From contig JAKAVV010000004.1 in the NCBI GenBank assembly GCA_021817145.1, positions 62,001 through 126,000 on the forward strand: a stretch of 64,000 bases of DNA, written 5' to 3'. Positions 25,825 through 33,828 of this stretch are shown here, in pieces; within the stretch, counting starts at the first letter, position 1; each line of letters opens with the position of its first letter. Both the position numbers and the translations under genes were made by a program. This DNA is from a bacterium (lineage in GTDB: Bacteria > Vulcanimicrobiota > JABDET01). Under the pieces are notes generated by a model, which saw only the letters and a program-made list of their open reading frames with translations, did not search any database and was not told the DNA's origin.

Positions 25825-26094
25825 ATGAATATGATGAAAGATATGATGGAAAAAATGATGTCAGGAATGGTAAAACCCGAAGATATGCCCCAGATGATGA
25901 ATGCTGTAATGGAAAAAGTATTTTCAAAAATGTCAGCAGAAGACCGCATTCAATTTGTGACAACCATGATGCCGAAATGTCTTAATATGATATTTTCGGA
26001 AATGGATGCGAGCGCCAAACAAAATTTAGCAAAGGAAATGATAAGCAAAATGATGTCAATTTTTGAAGAGCAATTAAAAACTGTTAGTAAATAA
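25825..26094 (+). CDS. Methionine-rich small protein
   Basis: About 20 of 89 residues are Met, arranged in pairs (MMKDMMEKMM, TTMMPKC, SKMMS) in what should be amphipathic helices. There is one Cys (MMPKCL) and no signal peptide or TM segment. The start has a good gaaaggag ribosome-binding site. Met-rich proteins often bind copper or scavenge oxidants, but this is inference and no family is recognised. It lies alone between ychF and vapBC. Confidence 0.6.
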   Translation: MNMMKDMMEKMMSGMVKPEDMPQMMNAVMEKVFSKMSAEDRIQFVTTMMPKCLNMIFSEMDASAKQNLAKEMISKMMSIFEEQLKTVSK

Positions 26095-26124
26095 ACAACT
26101 TGCAGAAGCTCCTATTCGATATCT

Positions 26125-26589
26125 TCATGTCTTAGAGATTATTCCATTAAGATCATGAATGACTTTAAATTCTTGTATTTTCAAAAAATCATTATCAAAT
26201 GAGACAATTTCTTTAATGCCTTTATATAAAATGGCAGCGGCAATCAAAGAGTCTCCAAAATCTAATTTTTGGGTTAAATACAAATCAAACGCTTTCTCAA
26301 TAATTTTTTTATTCTCGATAAAAACTTTCGGAGTATTGATAATGGCATAAATGTAATTTATAATTTCGTGTTTCTGAAGCCTGGACATACCTGGATTAAA
26401 CTTATGTATCCCTTCTAGAACATAGATGGTCTCAACAATGGCTTGATTTGGCACAAAAATCCTATCGTAATGCTCTACAATAAAAGACAGAATTTCTAAA
26501 GCCATCGCTGTATTATCTCTTTGAATAATGATGGAAAGTATAAAACTTGTATCTAAAGAAGCAGAGAAAGAGTTAAATGTTTTTTTCAC
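26125..26589 (-). CDS. vapC: VapC-type PIN-domain toxin
   Basis: This 154-residue protein has the PIN acidic residues in SASLDTSFILS (first Asp), AIVETIYVL (Glu), LDFGDSLIAAAI (Asp) and SFDNDFLKI (Asp). PIN toxins cleave RNA, often tRNA or rRNA loops. The start overlaps the vapB stop region by 17 bp, as in typical toxin-antitoxin pairs. Confidence 0.85.
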   Translation of the reverse strand: MKKTFNSFSASLDTSFILSIIIQRDNTAMALEILSFIVEHYDRIFVPNQAIVETIYVLEGIHKFNPGMSRLQKHEIINYIYAIINTPKVFIENKKIIEKAFDLYLTQKLDFGDSLIAAAILYKGIKEIVSFDNDFLKIQEFKVIHDLNGIISKT

Positions 26590-26809
26590 TTAAAGTCTGT
26601 CTTGCCATTTTTATAAGCTCTTTGTTGGAAACCTTTGATTTCAATCTTATTTTGCCTGCAACGTCGAAAAGGGTAATCCCTTTTCTGAAAAAGACGCCAC
26701 TTTGGGTATCTTCTAAAAAAATCATATCTCCTACTTTTATATTTAATTTTTTGCGAATATTAACAGGAATTGTTATTTGACCTTTTGGCAATACTTTCAC
26801 ATTTTCCAT
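26573..26809 (-). CDS. vapB: AbrB/MazE-fold VapB-type antitoxin
   Basis: This 78-residue protein has KVLPKGQITIPVNIRKKLNI followed by KVGDMIF, the swapped-hairpin SpoVT/AbrB DNA-binding fold. The C-terminal tail binds the toxin. It is first in the operon, with a near-consensus promoter whose -10 lies inside an inverted repeat, so autorepression is likely. Confidence 0.85.
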   Translation of the reverse strand: MENVKVLPKGQITIPVNIRKKLNIKVGDMIFLEDTQSGVFFRKGITLFDVAGKIRLKSKVSNKELIKMARQTLSEKNI

Positions 26810-26833
26810 CCTAATTATAAATCTCCTACTTAT

Positions 26834-26863
26834 TAGTATAAATTACTATTTATGGAATGTCAA
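26834..26863 (-). promoter_or_regulatory. vapBC promoter and operator
   Basis: On the minus strand TTGACA (26858-26863), 17 bp, TATACT (26835-26840). The inverted repeat TAGTA-n5-TACTA (26834-26848) covers the -10 and is the likely VapB binding site. Confidence 0.8.
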
Positions 26864-27019
26864 TAGGATCTATGTAAAAATTTGAAAACATTTAACAAAA
26901 TCGCTATTTGATTTTAACAAAACCCTCCTGTTTTTGACAGATTTTTGACAAGGGTATGTTAGAGTAAGTAAAACTTTGATTTCACTCTTAAATCTAGCGC
27001 AGCAAGGAGGTAAAATAGA

Positions 27020-27856
27020 ATGAGAATCGAGTCAATCAAGCAAGCTAGAGGAGGAGAAACTTCTAGCAGCATAAGGGCAGCGCAGGCTCAAGAAGAGCTT
27101 ATCCAGGCAGCCATTTATTTAAAAGAATCGGAAGAAAAGTTGAGCCCTGCAGAACAAAGGGGGATCTGCAGATTAAAAACCGAAATAGAAACTTTTCTCT
27201 CTCAAAGAGATGGCAAACCTAATGAAAGCATTGAATGCAAACTGCTTCTGCCTGAGCTGTATTCACAGCGCATTCTCCAATCTGCCCGAACAGGAACCTA
27301 TCAAAATCCAGTGATGAGCAGCGCCGCGCAAAATTATTTGCAAAAAGAAGATCTGCTGAGAAACGCTTATCTGAGAGATGCCTGGGAAGAGATCCGACAA
27401 ACATGGAAAAATTCCCCCACAGAATGGCAGACTTACTATCGTTCTCAATGGGATTATTTTTCTAAAAACGCTTCTGATCCATGGAAAGCTTTTGCAGAAG
27501 ATATTTCAGCCAATGCGGCGCAGCAAGAAAAGGAAATGAAAAAAGCCGCTGAAAAATACCTTCAATACGAGAAACTCAGCCACACCCAATTTAATCCTTT
27601 TACTTATCCGCAGCTGCTTTCTGCTGCAGACCCATTTCCTCAACAGCAGTTCTCTTTATCCGGCATCCCTACTCAAAATCCAAACAACCCCCTAAACTTG
27701 CAAGATTATTATTTAACCCCGCTTCTAACGGATCATATAACTGTTTCAATGTATGGAAATATCAAATCAGGGATGGATTTCATGCAAAAGATCATTCAAG
27801 GGATTGGAGGATGGCAGTCATCCTGTTTTTACCCAGGAATGCAAGGGTTTTATTAG
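27020..27856 (+). CDS. Hypothetical cytoplasmic protein
   Basis: This 278-residue protein has no signal peptide or TM segment. The N-terminal half is predicted helical and charged (AQAQEELIQAAIYLKESEEK). The middle is rich in aromatic residues (TEWQTYYRSQWDYFSKN), and the C-terminal third is rich in Pro, Gln and Asn. A strong aaggaggt ribosome-binding site precedes ATG 27020. Two TTGACA copies lie about 75 bp upstream, although a clear -10 is missing. It ends 36 bp before the molybdenum hydroxylase genes and could be in their operon. No family recognised. Confidence 0.55.
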   Translation: MRIESIKQARGGETSSSIRAAQAQEELIQAAIYLKESEEKLSPAEQRGICRLKTEIETFLSQRDGKPNESIECKLLLPELYSQRILQSARTGTYQNPVMSSAAQNYLQKEDLLRNAYLRDAWEEIRQTWKNSPTEWQTYYRSQWDYFSKNASDPWKAFAEDISANAAQQEKEMKKAAEKYLQYEKLSHTQFNPFTYPQLLSAADPFPQQQFSLSGIPTQNPNNPLNLQDYYLTPLLTDHITVSMYGNIKSGMDFMQKIIQGIGGWQSSCFYPGMQGFY

Positions 27857-27892
27857 TTCCATCTAGAAAAACGAAAAAAAGGTCATAAAACA

Positions 27893-28471
27893 GTGAAAAA
27901 ATCGGCAGCCCTGAAAAGTTCCGCAAAACAAATCATCACATTAAACGTGAATGGCAGAGTTTATGAGCAAGCCCTTTTTATTCATCATACTCTTCTTGAA
28001 GTCTTAAGAGAAGATCTTGGTTTAACTGGAACAAAACACGGATGTGAGTTAGGAGAGTGTGGAGCCTGCGCAGTCCTTGTAAATGGAGAACCTGTTCTTT
28101 CCTGCCTTCTGCTGGCTGTCGATTGCATTGGAAAAGAGATCACAACAATAGAAGGAATTGCAGACGAAAATCGGCTTCATCCACTCCAAAAGGCTTTTGC
28201 AGAATTAGGAGCGGCCCAGTGCGGGTACTGCACTCCAGGGATTTTATGCGCGGCAAAATCTCTTCTTGACAAATATTTGCGGGATGATTCTAGAGCTGTA
28301 AAACCATTAAATCGAGAGAGGATCAAAGAAGCAGTCTCTGGAAATATCTGCCGCTGCACTGGCTATCTAAAAATTCTTGAAGCCATTGAACTGGCTGCAG
28401 AACGATTAAATCTGTTACAAAATGATCCTTCTCAAAAAATTTTGTCAACGGTTTATGATAAAGAGAAATAA
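27893..28471 (+). CDS. hcrC: Molybdenum hydroxylase iron-sulfur subunit (HcrC-like)
   Basis: This 192-residue protein has a plant-type [2Fe-2S] motif CELGECGACAVLVNGEPVLS-C (C-x4-C-x2-C-x11-C) and the second cluster motif CGYCTPG...CRC. This is the small subunit of the xanthine dehydrogenase family. Assignment to the 4-hydroxybenzoyl-CoA reductase type rests on the neighbouring subunits. It starts at GTG 27893 with AAAAGG about 10 bases upstream. It carries electrons from the FAD subunit to the Mo site (or the reverse). Confidence 0.8.
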   Translation: MKKSAALKSSAKQIITLNVNGRVYEQALFIHHTLLEVLREDLGLTGTKHGCELGECGACAVLVNGEPVLSCLLLAVDCIGKEITTIEGIADENRLHPLQKAFAELGAAQCGYCTPGILCAAKSLLDKYLRDDSRAVKPLNRERIKEAVSGNICRCTGYLKILEAIELAAERLNLLQNDPSQKILSTVYDKEK

Positions 28472-28476
28472 TCTCA

Positions 28477-30912
28477 ATGTTTAATCCTGCTGAATTGAAT
28501 GTAATTGGGAAACCCATCCCTAAAGTAGATGCCCTTCCTCGATGCACTGGGAAGCTTCAATATGCCGATGATCTAACTTTTCCTGAAATGTTATTTTGCA
28601 AAATTTATCGTTCCCCTTATGCCCATGCTTTCATTAAAAAGATCGATCTGTCAAAAGCGAAAAAGATTCCAGGTGTTGTAAAAATCTTGACAGGAGAAGA
28701 TTTTTCTATCCCTTTTGGAATTTTGCCCGTGAGTCAAGATGAATATCCTCTTTCAAATAAAGAGGTTCGATATGTCGGAGAGCCAATTGCAGCTTTTGCA
28801 GCTCTTGATGAAGAGAGCGCATATCAAGCAGCTAAAGCGATATCTATTGAATTCGAAATTGTAAAACCATCTATGTCAATTGAAGAATCATTAAAACAAG
28901 GGATGATTCATAAATCCGCTGGTCTGGAATTCGGGGATATTGAAAAAGGATTCCTTGAATCCGATGATATTTTTGAGAATGTTTATTTTTACGAAGGGAA
29001 CACCCATCTTGCTCTTGAGGAACATGCTGCTGCAGCTGTTCCTGATCCAGATGGGAAATTAACTCTTTATTCCAGCACACAAGTCCCCCATTATCTGCAT
29101 CGGACACTGGCTAAAACGCTCAACCTCCCTCCCTCAAGAATTCGGGTGATCGCTTCCCCCAATGGGGGTGGATTTGGTGGAAAATCAGATGTTTTCTCAC
29201 ATGAAATCGTGGTTTCAAAATTAGCTCTTTTAACAGGAAAACCGGTTAAGATTTCTCTAACCAGAGAAGAGATCTTTTATCTGCACAGAGGAAGACATCC
29301 AACTTTAATGTGGTTAAAAACAGGGGTCAAAAAAGATGGAACCATCTCATCCATGCACTTTAAATCACTTCTGGATGGGGGGGCTTATGGAAGTTATGGA
29401 GTCGCTTCTCTTTATTACACAGGAGCTCTGCAGACCACAACCTATAAAATAGAGAATTACAAATTTGAAGGGGCCAGGCTGTTTACCCATAAAGCCCCTT
29501 GTGGACCAAAAAGAGGGCATGGGACACCACAGCCTCGATTTGCGATTGAGATCATGCTGGATGAAGTCGCTGAAAAACTTCAAATCGATCCTGCTGAATT
29601 AAGAAAAAAACATTTAGTTCAATCTAACTCAATCACTCCTAATTATCTTAAAGTTGGAAGCATGGGACTTGGAAAATGTATTGACAAAGTAGTAGAAGGC
29701 TCAGGCTGGAAAGATAAATTTAGGAAACTTCCTTATGGGAAAGGGGTTGGACTTGCCTGCGGCTCTTATATCTGCGGCGCAGGTCTTCCCATTTACTGGA
29801 ACCCACTCCCTCATTCCAGTGTAATGATTAAATTAGATCGGGGAGGAGGAGTTTCAGTTTACTGCGGACAGATTGATATTGGGCAAGGTTCAAACTCGAT
29901 GCTGGCTCAAGTTGTCGCTGAAATCCTGGGAGTTGGACCCTCTGAAATTAAGCTGTGCTGCGCAGATACTGATTTAACACCGGTGGATTTAGGAAGCTAT
30001 TCTTCACGAGTAACCTTAATGGTTGGAAATGCGGCGATTCAGGCAGCTCAAAAAGCGGTTGATCTCTTGAAAAAAGCGGTATCTGAAAAATGGGGAATTT
30101 CTGAGGATAAAATTAACTTCAAAAACGGGAAAGCTTTTAATCGAGAAAATCCCGATCTTTCTCTTGATTTCTCTGAAGCAGTTCAATTAGCTGAAGCTAA
30201 ATTTGGAGCTGTCTGCACAGTTGGATCTTATACTCCTCCTAAATCCCCGGGAGAATACAAAGGATCAGGGGTTGGCCCTTCCCCTGCTTACAGTTATTCA
30301 GCCAGTGTGGTTCAAGTAGAGGTAGATCCTGAAACAGGAATCATTCAAATAGAAAAAGTTTGGATTGCCCATGATATTGGAAAAGCTATCAATCCTTTAT
30401 CTGTGATTGGACAAGTAGAAGGGTCTGTTTATATGGGGCTTGGAGAAGCTCTTATGGAAGAACAAACATTTAGAGCTCGATACAATGGAGTGCACAAAGC
30501 CCCTGGAATGCTGGATTATAAAAGTTTAACCTCTAAAGATATGCCTGAAGTCGAGACTTATCTGATAGAAGATCCTGATCCCAATGGTCCTTATGGAGCA
30601 AAAGAAGTGGGACAAGGACCTCTTCTCCCCATCCCCCCTGCTGTCGCGAATGCAGTGTATGATGCGATTGGAGTCAGAATTCGAGAGATCCCTCTTCACC
30701 CCGAGAAAGTCCTTTTTGCATTAAAAAACAAAGCTCCTAAACGATCTTTCCCATCTTTCCATGCTCCGAAAGTGATTCGAGTTCCGCTGCCATCAGAATC
30801 TCCCACCACAAGTTTACTCTCTTCTGATCTGCTGCGATCAGAATCTTTACGTGTCGATTCCTCGCCATCATCTGGATTACCGCCATCATCCTCTGGAGCT
30901 GTTTCATCATGA
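28477..30912 (+). CDS. hcrA: Molybdenum hydroxylase large subunit, 4-hydroxybenzoyl-CoA reductase alpha-like
   Basis: This 811-residue protein has the Mo-pterin motifs NGGGFGGKSDVFSHE, PCGPKRGHGTPQPRFAIE (the RGHGT form fits HcrA rather than the FRG form of CO dehydrogenase) and GAKEVGQGPLLPIPPAVANA with the catalytic Glu. In the HcrA family the enzyme removes the phenolic hydroxyl of 4-hydroxybenzoyl-CoA to give benzoyl-CoA in anaerobic aromatic degradation. The last 35 residues are a Ser/Pro-rich tail unlike family members. The gene lies 5 bp after hcrC and overlaps hcrB (ATGA). A different aromatic or purine substrate is possible. Confidence 0.75.
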   Translation: MFNPAELNVIGKPIPKVDALPRCTGKLQYADDLTFPEMLFCKIYRSPYAHAFIKKIDLSKAKKIPGVVKILTGEDFSIPFGILPVSQDEYPLSNKEVRYVGEPIAAFAALDEESAYQAAKAISIEFEIVKPSMSIEESLKQGMIHKSAGLEFGDIEKGFLESDDIFENVYFYEGNTHLALEEHAAAAVPDPDGKLTLYSSTQVPHYLHRTLAKTLNLPPSRIRVIASPNGGGFGGKSDVFSHEIVVSKLALLTGKPVKISLTREEIFYLHRGRHPTLMWLKTGVKKDGTISSMHFKSLLDGGAYGSYGVASLYYTGALQTTTYKIENYKFEGARLFTHKAPCGPKRGHGTPQPRFAIEIMLDEVAEKLQIDPAELRKKHLVQSNSITPNYLKVGSMGLGKCIDKVVEGSGWKDKFRKLPYGKGVGLACGSYICGAGLPIYWNPLPHSSVMIKLDRGGGVSVYCGQIDIGQGSNSMLAQVVAEILGVGPSEIKLCCADTDLTPVDLGSYSSRVTLMVGNAAIQAAQKAVDLLKKAVSEKWGISEDKINFKNGKAFNRENPDLSLDFSEAVQLAEAKFGAVCTVGSYTPPKSPGEYKGSGVGPSPAYSYSASVVQVEVDPETGIIQIEKVWIAHDIGKAINPLSVIGQVEGSVYMGLGEALMEEQTFRARYNGVHKAPGMLDYKSLTSKDMPEVETYLIEDPDPNGPYGAKEVGQGPLLPIPPAVANAVYDAIGVRIREIPLHPEKVLFALKNKAPKRSFPSFHAPKVIRVPLPSESPTTSLLSSDLLRSESLRVDSSPSSGLPPSSSGAVSS

Positions 30913-31928
30913 TTCGGCTCCCTGAATTTCGTTATTATCGTCCAAAAACTCTAAAAGAGGCAGTAAAAATTTTAAACTCAGAAGGGGAAAAAGCAGTAAT
31001 CGTGGCTGGGGGCACGGATCTTTTCCCCAATATGAAGCGAAGGATCCAGACCCCCTCTGTTTTAGTCAGCTTGCAGCAGGTGAAAGAACTTCATCGCAAA
31101 ATTTCATATACCAAGATCAATGGAGATCAAGAAAAAAGGCTTGTCATTCCTTCTGGATTAACTCTTTCAGAGGTTTGCGAGAATCGTTTAATTCGAGAAA
31201 ATTACCCCTTTATTTCAAAAACGACCTCTTCCATCGCTACCCCTTTAATCCGCAGTATGGGGACCATTGGAGGAAATCTCTGCCTGGATACCAGATGCAC
31301 TTATTATAATCAAAGTTTAGAGTGGAGAGAAAGCGTGGATTTCTGCATGAAAGCCCCTGAAGGAAAATTGGATATTCCCTGCAGAGTTGCCCCTGGGTCC
31401 CCCCGCTGTGTTGCAGCCAATTCCAGTGATACAGCTCCGCTTTTCTGCGCTTTGGAAGCAGAATTTCATATCGTTTCACAAGAGGGTGAAAGAACCATTA
31501 AACCAGCTGAATTTTATCGGGAGGATGGAGAATTTTACTTAAATAAAAAAGCTGAAGAAATCTTATCTGAAATTACTCTTCCTTCTTCTGAAAACCTTCA
31601 TGCTGTTTATCTCAAACTCAGAAGAAGAGGATCTTTTGATTTCCCTGTTTTAGGCGCTGCTGCTGTCCTTAAAATGACAGGGCAGAAAGTGAAAGAAGCA
31701 AAGATCTTTTTGAATGCCGTTTCATCTGCCCCAATTGAAGTTCTCGAATCTGAAAAAGCGCTGATTGGAACAGAACTGGAAGAAGAAAAGATTTTAGAAG
31801 CGGCTGAATCAGCCCGCCAGTCAGCAAAACCCTTTGACAACACTGATTTCTATCCCCACTGGAGAAAAGAGATGGTTGGTGTTCTCTTAAAGCGCGCTCT
31901 TCTCGAATTAAAAAGTAGAAAGACCTAG
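30909..31928 (+). CDS. hcrB: Molybdenum hydroxylase FAD subunit with extra [4Fe-4S] site, HcrB-like
   Basis: This 339-residue protein has the FAD-binding VIVAGGTDLFPNMKRR and TIGGNLCLDTRC. An insertion follows with Cys at 130, 146, 158 and 167 (spacings 16, 12, 9) inside CTYYNQSLEWR...CRVAPGSPRC. Such an insertion with an extra [4Fe-4S] cluster is the mark of the beta subunit of 4-hydroxybenzoyl-CoA reductase, which lets it take electrons from low-potential ferredoxin. Ordinary FAD subunits of xanthine or CO dehydrogenase lack it. It ends 1 bp before the stop of the convergent diheme gene. Confidence 0.8.
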   Translation: MIRLPEFRYYRPKTLKEAVKILNSEGEKAVIVAGGTDLFPNMKRRIQTPSVLVSLQQVKELHRKISYTKINGDQEKRLVIPSGLTLSEVCENRLIRENYPFISKTTSSIATPLIRSMGTIGGNLCLDTRCTYYNQSLEWRESVDFCMKAPEGKLDIPCRVAPGSPRCVAANSSDTAPLFCALEAEFHIVSQEGERTIKPAEFYREDGEFYLNKKAEEILSEITLPSSENLHAVYLKLRRRGSFDFPVLGAAAVLKMTGQKVKEAKIFLNAVSSAPIEVLESEKALIGTELEEEKILEAAESARQSAKPFDNTDFYPHWRKEMVGVLLKRALLELKSRKT

Positions 31929-31929
31929 T

Positions 31930-33828
31930 CTATCTTTTGATCGCTTTTTCAAGGGCTCCAAGACCAGCTGCCATGGCTGAAGAAGTTTTGATACTGTTCC
32001 ACCACATAATCGGCTTCCCTTCTCTCATGGTATGACATCTCTGGCAGTAAGGGATATTTGGGTTATCTTTATAAGCCCACATCTGTCCTTTTACTCTTCC
32101 TAACAAGAAGTCTTTTAATGTTGCCTGATTAGGCCACCAGATATGATTTGGATTCCGGTCTCTAACCGAATAAATGGAATTACACGGGGATGGTATCCGA
32201 TCACAAATATGAGGGGGCATATTCAAGTTTTTGATCAAGATATCTCCTGTCATGGCATGGTACGCGCTCCAGGATAATCCAGGAACTCTTCCAGGTGGAG
32301 GAACAATAGCAGAAGGGGGAACTGCTTTAAGAATATACACAACATTAGCGATCAGGTTAAACTCACTGGCAAGGATTCTTGTGTCCTCATGAATTTTCTG
32401 AAAGTCTCCTGCAGCGCTCTGTAAAATAGAAGAGAGTTGAGCTTTACTGGCAGGAGCAGGATGAAGCTCCTGGATTTTACTTTGAAGATTCTGATCTGTT
32501 GTTTTAATCACTCTAAGTTTTTGATCCCACAGATTGAATTTCTGGGTGAAAAGTGAATATATATGGAGAGTTCTGAGCTGTCTTTTAAGGGTGAACATGG
32601 TTGAGCCAAGGGTATCTAATCTTTGAGGCAGCATCCCCCCTAATTTATACACTTTATACGTCATAACTTTCAACATATTGGGTCCATAATTGGAGAGATT
32701 ATTGGCTGTTTGTTTGGCGGATACAGACAAAACTTGGGTGAAAGAAAGCAGGTTTTCGTGCAGTGAAGCAGCTGCTGAAGCTGTGTCAAAAGTAGTGTGA
32801 AGGGTCCTTTTGATAGAAGCGATTTCTGAGGGTGGGAGAAAAGCCAGTTGAATTTTCTTGGGTTTAGCTGGCGCTGGCTTTCTCTTAACTACAGGTTTTC
32901 GTTTAACTGCAACTTTTACGGGTTTTCGAACAAGGGGTTTGTGTCTAATAACCACTGGTTTTTTCTTGACAGCCACTTTGACAGGGATTTTAACGGGTTT
33001 TGGTTTCAGAGCAGCTTCTTTCTGCTTTTTAAGCATCTCTTGGGCGAATTTCGCGGTTTTATTCGTTCTGTCAAACCAGTAATAACTGATCCCTTTTCTG
33101 ATAGAATGGCATCTTAAGCAGTACGGAACCTTCATAGAGTTTTTATAAGGATACTGCTCTCCTTTTACTTTTCCTAAAAGAAGTTCTAGAAGGGTGGCTT
33201 GATTGGGCCAAATTGTATGGGTTGGGTTTTTATCCTTTCGAGCATAAAGAGGATGAGCGGGAGGAGTAAACCCAAGAGGAACAGGATGATTAACCGAGTT
33301 TTTCAAAATATCCAGAACATTGGTGATAACCATAAAATTGATAACCATATTATTTGTTATTTTATGCAAATGCCATGCAGCAGCAGGAGATAAGGCTGCT
33401 TTCGTATTTTTTAGCTCTTTTTTAAAGGATGCGGCATGTTCTCTCCATAGAATAAGCCTCCCTTTGAAGATCGAATAAATCCCTAACTGGGAAGCCTTTT
33501 TTTGGAATTCAGCCATACTTGAGTTAACAGAATGAAGCAGCAAGGGCAGATGATTAAAAAGTTGGTCTGCTTTTTTGGATTTAGGGGATCTGCGGAGAAT
33601 GCGAGTTAACTTTATCGTTGCATGGAAGAGTTTTAGTTGGTTCAGCCTGATCCTTTCTGCTGATTTCAATAAGGATTTTTCCATTTTTCTCTTTTTTAAT
33701 CTTGCTGTGGAGTAAGAAGAAGCATGAGAAGCCAGAACAAGAATGCCTGAAAAAGATAAAAGAAGAAGAGAAAAAAGAATCAGCAATTTCCCTTTTAATT
33801 TCAACTTTGATCTCAACATTTGAATCAC
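31930..33828 (-). CDS. Membrane-anchored diheme protein made of two copies of one helical heme module
   Basis: This 632-residue protein has an N-terminal TM anchor (residues 13-36) followed by an extracytoplasmic part. Each half is a helical region ending in a conserved block: DKNPTHTIWPNQATL...VKG...VPYCLRCHSIRKG in the first (heme Cys 237-His 241) and DRNPNHIWWPNQATL...VKG...IPYCQRCHTMREG in the second (595-599). A basic Lys/Pro/Val-rich linker (276-325) joins them. The helical modules resemble periplasmic sensor domains (PilJ/MCP-like or c-heme sensor types), but there is no cytoplasmic signalling domain. It is last in the decaheme/barrel operon and overlaps the DUF1848 gene by 4 bp. It probably passes or senses electrons in the periplasm; no described family is recognised. 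Confidence 0.7.
   Translation of the reverse strand: MIQMLRSKLKLKGKLLILFSLLLLSFSGILVLASHASSYSTARLKKRKMEKSLLKSAERIRLNQLKLFHATIKLTRILRRSPKSKKADQLFNHLPLLLHSVNSSMAEFQKKASQLGIYSIFKGRLILWREHAASFKKELKNTKAALSPAAAWHLHKITNNMVINFMVITNVLDILKNSVNHPVPLGFTPPAHPLYARKDKNPTHTIWPNQATLLELLLGKVKGEQYPYKNSMKVPYCLRCHSIRKGISYYWFDRTNKTAKFAQEMLKKQKEAALKPKPVKIPVKVAVKKKPVVIRHKPLVRKPVKVAVKRKPVVKRKPAPAKPKKIQLAFLPPSEIASIKRTLHTTFDTASAAASLHENLLSFTQVLSVSAKQTANNLSNYGPNMLKVMTYKVYKLGGMLPQRLDTLGSTMFTLKRQLRTLHIYSLFTQKFNLWDQKLRVIKTTDQNLQSKIQELHPAPASKAQLSSILQSAAGDFQKIHEDTRILASEFNLIANVVYILKAVPPSAIVPPPGRVPGLSWSAYHAMTGDILIKNLNMPPHICDRIPSPCNSIYSVRDRNPNHIWWPNQATLKDFLLGRVKGQMWAYKDNPNIPYCQRCHTMREGKPIMWWNSIKTSSAMAAGLGALEKAIKR

Noticed and set aside
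32848-33117. Plus-strand frames with many Phe/Trp/Gly residues
   Set aside because: They are the complement of the Lys/Pro/Val linker of the diheme protein and have no start signals.
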